In this document: one piece after another, positions 41,066 through 49,807 of the stretch | Position numbering within the stretch: the stretch's first letter is position 1 | How the letters are laid out: every line of letters starts with the position of its first letter | NCBI GenBank assembly: GCA_963766345.1 | Contig: CAVXZL010000011.1 | Span: 1 to 64,000, forward strand | Direction of reading: 5' to 3' | Length of the DNA: 64,000 nt | Origin: DASVFB01 sp963766345 | GTDB lineage: Bacteria > Actinomycetota > Thermoleophilia > Gaiellales > Gaiellaceae | The notes under the pieces: model-generated | Seen by the model: only the letters and a program-made list of their open reading frames with translations | Databases searched by the model: none | Told to the model about the DNA's origin: nothing | Position numbers and translations under genes: made by a program

Positions 41066-41331
41066 CGGAGAGGCTTGTCGGCCGGTGCCGCGCTCGGGAT
41101 CTGCTGCCAGCCCGGCTTCGACGCCGGCTCGCGCCCGCCCTCCTCGGCCTTCGACGACGCGTAGCCGAGTCGGTCGAGCAGGTCGATCTTCTCCTCGCCG
41201 TAGCGCCGGACCGGGTCGTCCGCGGGCAGGTCCGCGATCAGCTGACGGACGCGCGCGCGCAGTTGATAGGCGAAGTGCGGCGTCGCCGGCCCGACGAGCG
41301 CGTCGATGTCGTCGCGTGTGATCTCGGTCAC
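41062..41331 (-). CDS. Small protein of unknown function upstream of fabL-like gene
   Basis: 89 aa from GTG 41331: TEITRDDIDALVGPATPHFA, YQLRARVRQLIADLPADDPV, RRYGEEKIDLLDRLGYASSK, then a Gly/Pro/Lys tail. It is helical and charged without membrane segments. It overlaps the FabL-like gene by 4 bp. Function not recognised. Confidence 0.72.
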   Translation of the reverse strand: MTEITRDDIDALVGPATPHFAYQLRARVRQLIADLPADDPVRRYGEEKIDLLDRLGYASSKAEEGGREPASKPGWQQIPSAAPADKPLR

Positions 41332-41352
41332 GTGTGGAAGCCTAACGAGGCG

Positions 41353-42231
41353 TTGCGCCGGACGGCCTATCTCATGCTGCTCGCGACCGTCGTCCTGTGG
41401 GCGCTCAACTTCACCGTGACGAAGTACGTGCTCGAGCACGGCTTTCAGCCGCTCGCGTACTCCACCGTGCGCTACGGGATCGCGACGATCATCTTCACGT
41501 GGTTCACGTTCGGCGTCGAGCGCTCGTTCAAGGTGCGTCGGCAGCACATCTGGCTCCTCGTCACGGCAGCCGCGCTCGGCATCTGGCTCAACCAGCTCAG
41601 CTACGTCTACGCGCTCGAGTACTCGAACGCGTCGACGATCGCGTTGATCCTCGGCGCCACGCCGATCTTCACGGCGCTGATCGCGTTCGCGATCGGGCTC
41701 GAGCGTCTGCACCGGCGCTTCTGGATCGCGGCCGCCGTGTCGTTCGCGGGGGTCGCGCTGATCGCGCTCGGCAAGTCCGGGGGCGTCTCGGGCAGCCTCA
41801 AGGGAGATGCGCTCGGCATCGCGACGGCGGCGACCTGGGCCGCGTACACGGTCGCGATCGCGCCGCTCATGCGCAGCTACTCGCCGTACCGGATCAGCGC
41901 GCTCGTGCTCGCGATCGGCTGGGTCGCCGTCGCATTGACGGGGATCTCCCAGACGGCGCACCAGTCGTTCGACCTCGGCACGCTCGTGTGGGTGTGCCTC
42001 GCCTACGCGGTGATCGGGCCGCTCGTGCTGACGAACATCCTCTGGTTCAAGGCGGTGAGCCGTGTCGGCCCGTCGCGCGCGACGCTCGTCGCGAACCTGC
42101 AGCCGTTCATCGCCGCGGTGTTCGCGCTCGTCCTGCTCTCCGAGTCGATCACGCCGGTGCAGGTCGCGGGCGGCCTCCTGATCGGCGGCGGGATCTTGCT
42201 CGCCCGGAGGCGACGGGTCGCGCCTGCGTGA
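41353..42231 (+). CDS. EamA/DMT-family transporter
   Basis: About 292 aa, ten membrane helices in two EamA halves: LLATVVLWALNFTVTKYVLE ... LGATPIFTALIAFAIGLERL and GDALGIATAATWAAYTVAIA ... LQPFIAAVFALVLLSESITP. Drug/metabolite exporters of this kind move amino acids, nucleotides or other small metabolites. TTG 41353 is used; ATG 41374 would remove a few residues before the first helix. Divergent from the 41331 gene. Confidence 0.88.
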   Translation: MRRTAYLMLLATVVLWALNFTVTKYVLEHGFQPLAYSTVRYGIATIIFTWFTFGVERSFKVRRQHIWLLVTAAALGIWLNQLSYVYALEYSNASTIALILGATPIFTALIAFAIGLERLHRRFWIAAAVSFAGVALIALGKSGGVSGSLKGDALGIATAATWAAYTVAIAPLMRSYSPYRISALVLAIGWVAVALTGISQTAHQSFDLGTLVWVCLAYAVIGPLVLTNILWFKAVSRVGPSRATLVANLQPFIAAVFALVLLSESITPVQVAGGLLIGGGILLARRRRVAPA

Positions 42232-42232
42232 A

Positions 42233-42598
42233 TCACTCGGGCCGGTGCGTCACCGCCTCGATGTTGTTGCCGTCCGCGTCGTGGACGAAGGCCGCGTAGT
42301 AGTGCTGGTGGTAGTGCTCGCGGATGCCCGGCGTGCCGTTGTCCTCGGCGCCTGCCGCGATCGCGGCCTCGTGGAATGCATCGACCGTCGCGCGGTCGGG
42401 TGCGGTGAAGGCGACGTGCGTCGCGCCGCGCGCCTCGCTCGAGCTGATCCAGAAGTCGGGGATGCCCTCGCCGGTGCCGAAGCCCGCCGCGCCGGGGAAC
42501 TCCGCCTGGACCGAGTAGCCGAGCGGTGCGAGCGCTTGCGCGTAGAACTGCTTCGCGCGGTCGACGTCGCCGACGTTCGCGGTGACGTGATCGATCAT
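42233..42598 (-). CDS. VOC (glyoxalase-fold) protein
   Basis: 121 aa: MIDHVTANVGDVDRAKQFYA (first metal-ligand His), ATHVAFTAPDRATVDAFHEA, HYYAAFVHDADGNNIEAVTH (Glu ligand region). This is the standard small VOC fold seen in glyoxalase I-like and bleomycin-resistance proteins. The substrate is unknown. It ends one base from the EamA stop, convergent. Confidence 0.88.
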   Translation of the reverse strand: MIDHVTANVGDVDRAKQFYAQALAPLGYSVQAEFPGAAGFGTGEGIPDFWISSSEARGATHVAFTAPDRATVDAFHEAAIAAGAEDNGTPGIREHYHQHYYAAFVHDADGNNIEAVTHRPE

Positions 42599-42637
42599 CG
42601 GTGCTCCCTTCGGTCGTCGCGATCATCATGAACCCTC

Positions 42638-43495
42638 ATGCGAGAGGAGATCGCGCGCATCGTCGGAGCCCGCGTCGTCGGGCTCGAGCACGTCGAAGGA
42701 CGCGGCTACACGCATCAGGGGCGACATCGCGCGTTCCTCGACGACGGCCGCACCGTCTTCGTGAAGTCGGCCGTCGACGACCTGAGCACGGGCTGGCTCC
42801 GCACGGAGATCCGCGTCTACTCGGCGCTTCGCGGAACGTTCTTGCCCGTCTTCCACGGCTGGGCGGAGCACGAAGGACTGCCGCTGATCGTTCTCGAGGA
42901 CCTCGGCGACGCGCACTGGCCGCCGCCGTGGCGCGACGGGGACGTCGACGCGGTCAGGCGCGCCTTGCGCGAGCTCGCGGCGACACCGGTGCCGGAGGGC
43001 ATCGAGCCCGTGCGGCGCGCGGATCTCGCGCACGAGTGGCACGAGGTCGAGCGCGATCCGGAGCCGTTTCTCTCGACGGGAGCGGCCGATCGCCGGTGGC
43101 TCGACGAGAACATCGGAGCGCTGAGCGCCGCTTCGGAGCGCGCGCCGTTCGGAGGGGACGAGCTCCTGCATCTCGACGTACGCAGCGACAACCTCGCGCT
43201 GCGGGACGGGCGCGCCCTGCTCGTCGACTGGAACTGGGTCTGCGTCGGCAACGGCGTGCTCGACCTCGTGGCGTGGGCTCCTTCGCTCTACCGGGAAGGA
43301 GGGCCGCTTCCCGACGAGTTCGTCTCGGGGCCCAGCGTCCCGGAGTTCGCCGCGGCGCTCGCCGGGCTCTGGGCGGCGCGGGCCGGGTTGCCGCCGCCGC
43401 CGACCGGAGCCCCGCGACTGCGTGAGGGGCAGAAGAGGCAACTCGCAGTCGTCCTGCCATGGGCCTGCCGCCTGCTGGGTATAGCCGAGCCGTGA
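42638..43495 (+). CDS. Aminoglycoside phosphotransferase-family kinase
   Basis: 285 aa with a kinase-like fold: RTVFVKSAVDD (nucleotide Lys), RTEIRVYSAL (Glu), LPLIVLEDLGDA (hinge), catalytic loop ELLHLDVRSDNLAL, and metal Asp in LLVDWNW. Such proteins phosphorylate small molecules (antibiotics, sugars, choline) or serve as kinase homologues. The catalytic Asp, Asn and DFG-like Asp are all kept, so it is probably active; substrate unknown. Confidence 0.85.
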   Translation: MREEIARIVGARVVGLEHVEGRGYTHQGRHRAFLDDGRTVFVKSAVDDLSTGWLRTEIRVYSALRGTFLPVFHGWAEHEGLPLIVLEDLGDAHWPPPWRDGDVDAVRRALRELAATPVPEGIEPVRRADLAHEWHEVERDPEPFLSTGAADRRWLDENIGALSAASERAPFGGDELLHLDVRSDNLALRDGRALLVDWNWVCVGNGVLDLVAWAPSLYREGGPLPDEFVSGPSVPEFAAALAGLWAARAGLPPPPTGAPRLREGQKRQLAVVLPWACRLLGIAEP

Positions 43496-43887
43496 CTCGG
43501 CCTGCGCGCGAGGGCGACGGCGTTACCCGCGGCTACCTCCAGCTCTGCTCCGACCTGCGTTTCCACCGCGCGACGATGCTCGCGTTCGAGGAGGCGACGG
43601 GCCTCGCAGCGGACGGCTACTGGATCGAGGCGCGTCCCGGCGGCGCCCCTTCCTGGGGCGACAACACCCGTGCGGCGCGGCTCGCGCACCGCCGCGGCGC
43701 CGTCTTCATGGGCTGGGCCGCGCACGGCGACGAGTGCCTCGGCTTTCCCGGCGAGTCGAACGAGCGGATCGGAGACCGGCTCGTGAAGACGCTGCGGAAG
43801 CGCGCGGAGGAGTTCCCGAAGGCGACGCACGTCGGCTTCTTCGCCCACGGGAACGAGGTGCACGTCATCTCGCCGAGCCGCGGGTAG
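43492..43887 (+). CDS. Protein of unknown function, 131 aa
   Basis: GTG 43492 overlaps the kinase stop (GTGA). RGYLQLCSDLRFHRATMLAF, EEATGLAADGYWIEARPGGA, RRGAVFMGWAAHGDECLGFP, then KATHVGFFAHGNEVHVISPS. It is soluble, with Cys and His residues that could bind metal, but no known motif is complete. Coexpressed with the upstream phosphotransferase-like gene. Confidence 0.72.
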   Translation: MTRPAREGDGVTRGYLQLCSDLRFHRATMLAFEEATGLAADGYWIEARPGGAPSWGDNTRAARLAHRRGAVFMGWAAHGDECLGFPGESNERIGDRLVKTLRKRAEEFPKATHVGFFAHGNEVHVISPSRG

Positions 43888-43897
43888 CGTGGTGGAT

Positions 43898-45457
43898 ATG
43901 TCGCTCCGCGAGCGCCTCGCCCGCACGCCTCCCGGCTACCGCTACTCGATCGGCCGGATCCTCGCGATCTACTCCGGGCTCATGGTCACGCTCCTGCTCG
44001 CGGCGCTCGACCAGACGATCGTCGCGACCGCGCTGCCGCAGATCGTCGGCGACCTCGGTGGCCTCTCGCAGTACTCGTGGGTCTTCACCGCGTACCTGCT
44101 CGCGACGACGGTCACCGTGCCGCTGTACGGAAAGCTCGGGGACGTCTACGGGCGTCGGCCGCTGTTCATCGTCGCCATCTGCATCTTCCTGCTCGGGTCC
44201 GCGCTCTGCGGCGCCGCGCAGGGGATGACGCAACTCGTGATCTTCCGCGCGGTGCAGGGGTGCGGCGCCGGCGGCCTGATCCCGCTCGCGCTCGCCGTGA
44301 TCGGCAACATCGTCCCGCCGCGCGACCGCGGCCGCTACCAGGGGCTCATCGGCGCGGTGTTCGCGGCCGCGTCGATCATCGGTCCGGCGGTCGGCGGCTT
44401 CATCGTCGACAACATGAGCTGGCGCTGGATCTTCTACGTCAACCTGCCCGTCGGCGGGGTTGCGCTGATCGTCATCTGGATCACGATGCCGCGGCGGCGC
44501 GACGTGGTCCCTCGCGCGATCGACTGGGCCGGCGCGGCGCTGCTCGCGACCGCGACGACCTCGCTGCTGCTCGGGCTCGTGTGGGGCGGGCGCGAGTATG
44601 CGTGGAGCTCGGTGCAGGTGACGGGCGCGCTCGCGATCGCTGTGATTCTCGCCGCGGCGTTCGGGCTCTGGGAGCGCCGCGTCGACGAGCCGATCCTGCC
44701 GTTCGACGTCCTGCAGAACAAGATCGTGCTGTCGAGCATCGTCTGCATGGCGCTGATCGGGATGGCGATGTTCGGGACGATCGCGTACGTGCCGCTCTTC
44801 GTGCAGGGCGTGATCGGCACCTCGGCAACGTCGTCGGGCGTCGTGCTCACGCCGCTGATGCTCGGCGCGGTGACGACGTCGTTCCTCGCCGGGCAATGGG
44901 TCTCGCGCACCGGCCGCTATCGGCCGAACGCGCTCGTCGGGCCGCTCGTCCTCGCGTTCGGGATGTTCCTGCTCTGGCGCATGGACGTGCACACGACGAA
45001 CGGCGAGGCGGCGCGCAACATGGTCGTCGCGGGGATCGGAATCGGCTCGATGATGCAGGTCTTCGTCATCTCCGTTCAGAACGCCGTGCGGCGGCAGCAG
45101 ATGGGGTCGGCCACGGCGCTCACGCAGTTCGCGCGCTCGATCGGCGCCACCGTCGGCGTGACGGTGATGGGCGTGATCGTGAACCAGGGGCTGCCGCCGC
45201 AGCTGCACGGCGGCACGGAGGGCATCGCGGTGCACCGGTTGCCGCTGCGGCTGCGCGACGATCTCGCGAACGCGCTGCGCCCGGCGTTCCTCTCGGCGTT
45301 CTGCGTCGCGCTCATCGTGTGGGTCGTCGCCTTCCTCGGCGTGAAGGAGGTGCCGCTTCGCAGGGGCTTCGAGGACGAGCCGGCCGAGGTCGCGACGGTC
45401 GATGCCTCCGGTGAGCTCGTCACCGGCCAACCGACTAGAGTCAGTAGTAATGCCTGA
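43898..45457 (+). CDS. MFS drug exporter, DHA2 (14-helix) family
   Basis: 519 aa with 14 hydrophobic segments. Motif A-like GKLGDVYGRRPLF, motif C-like region IGPAVGGFIVDNMSWRWIFY, and LDQTIVATALPQIVGDLGG near the N-terminus, all typical of the EmrB/QacA family of proton-driven multidrug exporters. ATG 43898 is preferred to GTG 43889. The end overlaps the dioxygenase start by 8 bp. Confidence 0.92.
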   Translation: MSLRERLARTPPGYRYSIGRILAIYSGLMVTLLLAALDQTIVATALPQIVGDLGGLSQYSWVFTAYLLATTVTVPLYGKLGDVYGRRPLFIVAICIFLLGSALCGAAQGMTQLVIFRAVQGCGAGGLIPLALAVIGNIVPPRDRGRYQGLIGAVFAAASIIGPAVGGFIVDNMSWRWIFYVNLPVGGVALIVIWITMPRRRDVVPRAIDWAGAALLATATTSLLLGLVWGGREYAWSSVQVTGALAIAVILAAAFGLWERRVDEPILPFDVLQNKIVLSSIVCMALIGMAMFGTIAYVPLFVQGVIGTSATSSGVVLTPLMLGAVTTSFLAGQWVSRTGRYRPNALVGPLVLAFGMFLLWRMDVHTTNGEAARNMVVAGIGIGSMMQVFVISVQNAVRRQQMGSATALTQFARSIGATVGVTVMGVIVNQGLPPQLHGGTEGIAVHRLPLRLRDDLANALRPAFLSAFCVALIVWVVAFLGVKEVPLRRGFEDEPAEVATVDASGELVTGQPTRVSSNA

Positions 45458-46547
45458 CGACTTCATGCCGCTCGACGGCTGGGATCACGTCGAGCTGTGG
45501 GTCGGAAACGCGAAGCAGGCCGCGTACTTCTACGAGCACCTGCTCGGCTTCACGCGCACCGCGTATGCCGGCCCCGAGACCGGCGTCCGCGACCGCGCGT
45601 CGTACGTGCTGGAGCAGGGCGACGTCCGTCTCGTGGTCACGAGCGGGCTGCGCGAGGACTCGGAGATCACGCGGTTCACGTGCAGGCACGGCGACGGCGC
45701 GAAGGACATCGCGCTGCGCGTGCCGGACGCGAAGGAGGCGTATCGCCAGACGGTGCAGCGCGGGGCGCGCGGCATCGCCGAGCCGCACTGGGTCGACGAC
45801 GAGTTCGGTCGCGTCGAGCTCGCGTCGATCGGGACCTACGGCGACGTCGTCCACACGTTCGTCAACCGCTCCGAGTACGCGGGGCCGTACCTGCCGGGTT
45901 ACGTCGCGCAGCCGTCGACGAACGGCGTCGGAGGCGGCGTCGGGCTCACGAACATCGACCACGTCGTCGGCAACGTCGAGCTCGGACGGATGAATCACTG
46001 GGTCGAGTTCTACGAGCGCGCGTTCGGGATGACGGAGATGATCCACTTCTCCGACGACGACATCTCGACCGAGTACTCGGCGCTCATGTCGAAGGTCATG
46101 ACGGACGGCCAGGGGAAGATCAAGTTCCCGATCAACGAGCCGGCCGAGGGCAAGCGCAAGAGCCAGATCGAGGAGTACCTCGAGTTCAACCACGGCCCCG
46201 GCGTCCAGCACATCGCGCTCGCGTCGATGAACATCGTGCAGACGGTCGAGGCGCTGAAGGATCGCGGCCTCCTGTTCCTCACCACGCCGGACTCGTACTA
46301 CGAGGATGTCCCCGACCGCGTCGGCGAGATCGACGAGGACTACGCCGACCTGCGGCGGCTCGGCATCCTCGCCGACCGCGACGACGACGGCTACCTGCTG
46401 CAGATCTTCACGAAGACCGCGCAGGATCGTCCGACGCTCTTCTTCGAGGTGATCGAGCGCCACGGTGCCCGCGGCTTCGGCGACGGGAACTTCAAGGCAC
46501 TGTTCGAGGCGATCGAGCGCGAGCAAGCCTTGCGCGGCAACCTCTAA
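45450..46547 (+). CDS. hppD: 4-hydroxyphenylpyruvate dioxygenase
   Basis: 365 aa, two VOC halves. N-domain GWDHVELWVGNAKQAAYFYE; C-domain with iron ligands in NIDHVVGNVE, GVQHIALASMNI and LFFEVIERHG. Also present are FGDGNFKALFEAIEREQ and the substrate helix region PDSYYEDVPDRVG. It converts 4-hydroxyphenylpyruvate to homogentisate in tyrosine breakdown. A short FAH-like gene follows two genes later (47929), consistent with the same pathway, but homogentisate dioxygenase is not in view. Confidence 0.95.
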   Translation: MPDDFMPLDGWDHVELWVGNAKQAAYFYEHLLGFTRTAYAGPETGVRDRASYVLEQGDVRLVVTSGLREDSEITRFTCRHGDGAKDIALRVPDAKEAYRQTVQRGARGIAEPHWVDDEFGRVELASIGTYGDVVHTFVNRSEYAGPYLPGYVAQPSTNGVGGGVGLTNIDHVVGNVELGRMNHWVEFYERAFGMTEMIHFSDDDISTEYSALMSKVMTDGQGKIKFPINEPAEGKRKSQIEEYLEFNHGPGVQHIALASMNIVQTVEALKDRGLLFLTTPDSYYEDVPDRVGEIDEDYADLRRLGILADRDDDGYLLQIFTKTAQDRPTLFFEVIERHGARGFGDGNFKALFEAIEREQALRGNL

Positions 46548-46572
46548 GCACCCAGCGGCTTACGCTTCGTTC

Positions 46573-47925
46573 ATGACGCCGCAGAGGCGCACCGCGCTGA
46601 TGTCCGTCGCTGCGGCGGTCGTCCTGATCGCGCTCAAGCTCGCGACCGGGCTCGCGACGCACAGCCTCGGCCTTCTCTCCGAGGCGCTCCACTCGGGAAC
46701 GGACCTGGTCGCGGCGCTGCTGACGTTTTTCGCGGTCGGCCTCGCCGCGCGCCCCGCGGACCGTGGCCACAGCTACGGACACGGCAAGGCGGAGCATCTC
46801 GCGGCGCTCGCCGAGGGCGCGATCCTCGTGCTCCTGAGCGTCTTCGTTGCGTTCCGTGCGATCCAGCGGCTTGCGGGGAACTCGGGCGTGCAGGTCGACG
46901 CCGCGTGGTACGCGTTCGCCGTCGTCGGCGCCGTCATCGCGATCGACGCGAGCCGCACGCTGATCTCGTGGCGCGCGTCGCGCGAATTCGGCAGCGCCGC
47001 GCTCCAGTCGAATGCGCTGCACTTCTTCAGCGACCTGCTCGGATCGTCGGCGGTGCTGGTCGGCCTCGTTGCCGTTCGCGGCGGCTTTGACGACGCCGAC
47101 TCGATCGCGGCGCTCTTCGTCGCCGCGCTCGTGCTCGTCGCGGCGACGCGGCTCATGCGCACGAACGTGGACGTGCTGATGGACCGCGTGCCCGTCGCCG
47201 CCGAGGCGGCGGCGCGCGCCGCGATCGCAGGCATCACGCCGGTCGTCGACCTCAAGCGCCTGCGCATGCGGGAGGCGGGCGGCCGCCAGTTCGCCGACGT
47301 CGTGATCGGCGTCCCTGCGGGCGCCGCCGTCGGGCAAGGTCATGCCGCCGCAGACCGGGTGGAAGAGGCGGTGCAGAGCGCCCTGCCGCGAAGCGACGTC
47401 GTCGTGCACGTCGAGCCCGAAGAGACGCCGGGAATCCGCGACCGCGCGCAGGCCGCCGCATTGAGCGTCGGTCGCGTCCGCGAGGTGCACAACGTCAACG
47501 TGCTGCTGCTCGACGGCGGCACGGAAGAGGTGTCCCTGCACCTCAAGCTCCCCGGCGACCTGCCGCTCGAGGAGGCGCACGACGTCGCCGAGCAGGTCGA
47601 GCGCGCGATCCGTGCGGCCGTTCCCTCGGTGAGCGCCGTGCAGACGCACCTCGAGCCGCTGACGGAGGACGAGCACGTGCACGCCGTCGAGGACGGCGGC
47701 GTCCAGGCCGGCGACGTTCGCCGGATCGTGCGCGAGGAAGTCGGCCGCGAGCCGCGCGAGCTGCGGTTCCTGCAGACGACCGAGGGGCTCGTCGCGTTCC
47801 TCACGCTCGGCCTCGACCCGGGCGCTTCTCTCGCGGACGCGCACGCACGCGCGAGCGAGGTCGAGGCGCGAATCCGCAACGAGCATCCCGACATCGCCGA
47901 CGTCATCGTCCACACGGAGCCCTAG
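46573..47925 (+). CDS. CDF cation transporter with duplicated cytoplasmic domain
   Basis: 450 aa. Cation diffusion facilitator with metal sites in SEALHSGTDL and NALHFFSDLLG (H-x3-D pattern) and six helices. The interhelical loop RPADRGHSYGHGKAEHLAAL is typical. After the membrane part, two successive ZT-dimer-like cytoplasmic domains occur (RMREAGGRQFADVVIG ... VVVHVEPEE and REVHNVNVLLLDGGTEEVSL ... VQTHLEPLTE), then a third partial one ending DVIVHTEP. Zn/Fe/Mn export is the family role. Confidence 0.88.
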   Translation: MTPQRRTALMSVAAAVVLIALKLATGLATHSLGLLSEALHSGTDLVAALLTFFAVGLAARPADRGHSYGHGKAEHLAALAEGAILVLLSVFVAFRAIQRLAGNSGVQVDAAWYAFAVVGAVIAIDASRTLISWRASREFGSAALQSNALHFFSDLLGSSAVLVGLVAVRGGFDDADSIAALFVAALVLVAATRLMRTNVDVLMDRVPVAAEAAARAAIAGITPVVDLKRLRMREAGGRQFADVVIGVPAGAAVGQGHAAADRVEEAVQSALPRSDVVVHVEPEETPGIRDRAQAAALSVGRVREVHNVNVLLLDGGTEEVSLHLKLPGDLPLEEAHDVAEQVERAIRAAVPSVSAVQTHLEPLTEDEHVHAVEDGGVQAGDVRRIVREEVGREPRELRFLQTTEGLVAFLTLGLDPGASLADAHARASEVEARIRNEHPDIADVIVHTEP

Positions 47926-47928
47926 AAG

Positions 47929-48540
47929 TTGCGTCTGTGCATGTTCACGCCGCGGGAGCTCTCGCTCGAGCGCGGCTGGCCCGGGCGAATCCAAGACGAC
48001 TGGGTCGTGCAGCTCGCGGCGCAGACCCTCGAGGCGTTCCTCACGGGCGGGGGCAAGGCGCGCGAGCACAACGTCTATCCGCTCGAGGACGTCGCGCTGC
48101 GCCCGCCGATCCTGCGCCCGCCGTCGATCCGTCTCTTCCGCGACGCGAGCACGTTCGAGTTCGGGAACACCGCTTCGATCTTCGGCCCCGACGACGAGGT
48201 GCACGTGCCCGCGCCTGCGGAGGCCCGCTTCTGCGTTGCGGCCGTCGTCGGCGGAGAGGAGCAGATCGCGGGCTACACGCTCGTGAACGACTGGCACGCG
48301 CCGTCGCTCCCGCCTCCGAAGAGCTCCGACTTCGCGACGTCCGTCGGGCCGTGGATCGAGACCGGACTCGACCCCGAGTTCGACTTTGCGCGCGCGAGGG
48401 AGAGCGCGGCGCGGAACACACGGCTCCGCGCCGGCGACCTCCTCGTCGCTCCGCCTTTCGCCGCCGGTGTGCCGGACGCGTCCGTCGACGGCCTCGGCAC
48501 TCTGCGCGCGCTTACGTCAGCAGCGCCACCAGCGAGTTGA
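47929..48540 (+). CDS. Short fumarylacetoacetate hydrolase-like protein
   Basis: 203 aa from TTG 47929. The FAH core is recognisable (RDASTFEFGNTASIFGPDDE, VAAVVGGEEQIAGYTLVNDW, SSDFATSVGPWIETG), but the ARDxQ-type segment that usually follows NDW is replaced by HAPSLPPPK. Total length is below a full FAH domain protein. FAH enzymes end tyrosine catabolism by splitting fumarylacetoacetate; activity here is doubtful. Lies close to the HPPD gene. Confidence 0.7.
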   Translation: MRLCMFTPRELSLERGWPGRIQDDWVVQLAAQTLEAFLTGGGKAREHNVYPLEDVALRPPILRPPSIRLFRDASTFEFGNTASIFGPDDEVHVPAPAEARFCVAAVVGGEEQIAGYTLVNDWHAPSLPPPKSSDFATSVGPWIETGLDPEFDFARARESAARNTRLRAGDLLVAPPFAAGVPDASVDGLGTLRALTSAAPPAS

Positions 48541-48928
48541 AGACGGAGGCGCTCGGCGGGATGCCCTGCGAGCGCGTGATCTTGAACGCCGTGCAGGCGC
48601 CCTTGTCCGCGAGCGGGGTCTGCGCACCGAAGTAGGTCTTGGCCTGCGTCGCCTGCGCGATCTGGTCGACGACGTTCCACGTCCCCTGCAACGCGTCCGT
48701 GATCACGACGTTCTGACAGACCATCACGCCGACGAGCGCGCTCGTGAAGCTGTCGAGGTCCTTCTGCTGCTTCTGGAGCGTCTTCACCTGCTTCTGCAGC
48801 GTCGTGACCTGCTTCTGGAGCGCGCGGAACTGGGCCGCCGTCGGGCCTGCCGGCTTCGCCGCGCTCGCCTGCGTCGCAGGAATCACGAGCACGAGTGCAG
48901 CCAGTGTTACTGCGACGATCTTCTTCAT
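48512..48928 (-). CDS. Secreted protein with short trimeric-type coiled coil
   Basis: 138 aa. Signal peptide MKKIVAVTLAALVLVIPATQ ending ASA. Four heptads follow (ALQKQVTTLQKQVKTLQKQQ), then a compact domain with two Cys (VMVCQNVV, KGACTAF). The regular LQKQV heptads suggest an oligomeric stalk. No known function. It overlaps the tail of the convergent FAH-like gene by 29 bp. Confidence 0.78.
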   Translation of the reverse strand: MKKIVAVTLAALVLVIPATQASAAKPAGPTAAQFRALQKQVTTLQKQVKTLQKQQKDLDSFTSALVGVMVCQNVVITDALQGTWNVVDQIAQATQAKTYFGAQTPLADKGACTAFKITRSQGIPPSASVFNSLVALLT

Positions 48929-48985
48929 CGAGTAGCTCCTCCCCGGATGGAAATGGCGCTTCGAGCCTAGTCGCTACCGTCGCCC

Positions 48986-49807
48986 GTGGGAATGGCGCAT
49001 TTGCGTTTACCGGAGCCGTACGACTTCGAGTTGTCGACGTCGCGTTTTCGGCGCTGGGGAATGGATCTCGCGAACCTCTGGGACGACGGAGCGCTGTGGC
49101 GCGCGGTCGACGGGCGCGAAGTGCGGATCGCGCAGGCGAACGGCGGCGTCGACGTCGAGCCGCTCGATGCTCTGACCGGCTCCGTGGTGCGAAAGCTGCT
49201 CGGCGCCGAGTTCGACCTCGACGGTTTCGCGGCCTTCGCCGCGACCGAGCCCGTCCTCGCGAGGATCGTTCCGGGGCTGCGCGGGCTGAGGCCGCCGCTC
49301 GCGCCGGACCCGTTCGAGTCGCTCGTCACGTCGATCACGGCGCAGCAGGTCTCGCTGCATGCGGCCTTCGCCATCCGCAGCAGGTTCGTCGAGCGCTTCG
49401 GAATTCGTGCCGGCCGCGTCTGGTCGTTCCCCGCGCGCGAGCGCGTGGCGGCCGCGGAGGAGCCGGAGCTCGTGGCGCTGGGCTTCTCGCGCCGGAAGGC
49501 CGAGTACGTCGTCGGGCTCGCGCGCTGCGACGTGGATCTCGACCGGCTCGCGGCGCTTCCGGACGACGAGGTGAAGGCGCGTCTCGTGGAGCTGCGCGGG
49601 ATCGGCGAGTGGACGGCGGAGTGGTTCCTCGCGCGTCACCTCGCCCGCCCGCGTGCGTGGCCCGTCGGCGACATCGGCCTGCGCAAGGCCGTGGCGCACT
49701 TCTACGGCGACCCCGACGAGCGTGTGGGACGGCCGCGGTTCGCGCCGTTCGAGAACCTGTCGGCGCACTACCTGCTCAGCGCGCTCTACGCTGGCGTTGG
49801 CTCGTGA
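48986..49807 (+). CDS. AlkA-like DNA-3-methyladenine glycosylase
   Basis: 273 aa. HhH-GPD core: PDPFESLVTSITAQQVSLHA, the helix-hairpin-helix VELRGIGEWTAEWFLARHLA, and catalytic Asp in WPVGDIGLRKAVAHFYG. It removes alkylated bases in base-excision repair. GTG 48986 or ATG 48992 as start. It overlaps the next gene by 4 bp (GTGA). Confidence 0.92.
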   Translation: MGMAHLRLPEPYDFELSTSRFRRWGMDLANLWDDGALWRAVDGREVRIAQANGGVDVEPLDALTGSVVRKLLGAEFDLDGFAAFAATEPVLARIVPGLRGLRPPLAPDPFESLVTSITAQQVSLHAAFAIRSRFVERFGIRAGRVWSFPARERVAAAEEPELVALGFSRRKAEYVVGLARCDVDLDRLAALPDDEVKARLVELRGIGEWTAEWFLARHLARPRAWPVGDIGLRKAVAHFYGDPDERVGRPRFAPFENLSAHYLLSALYAGVGS

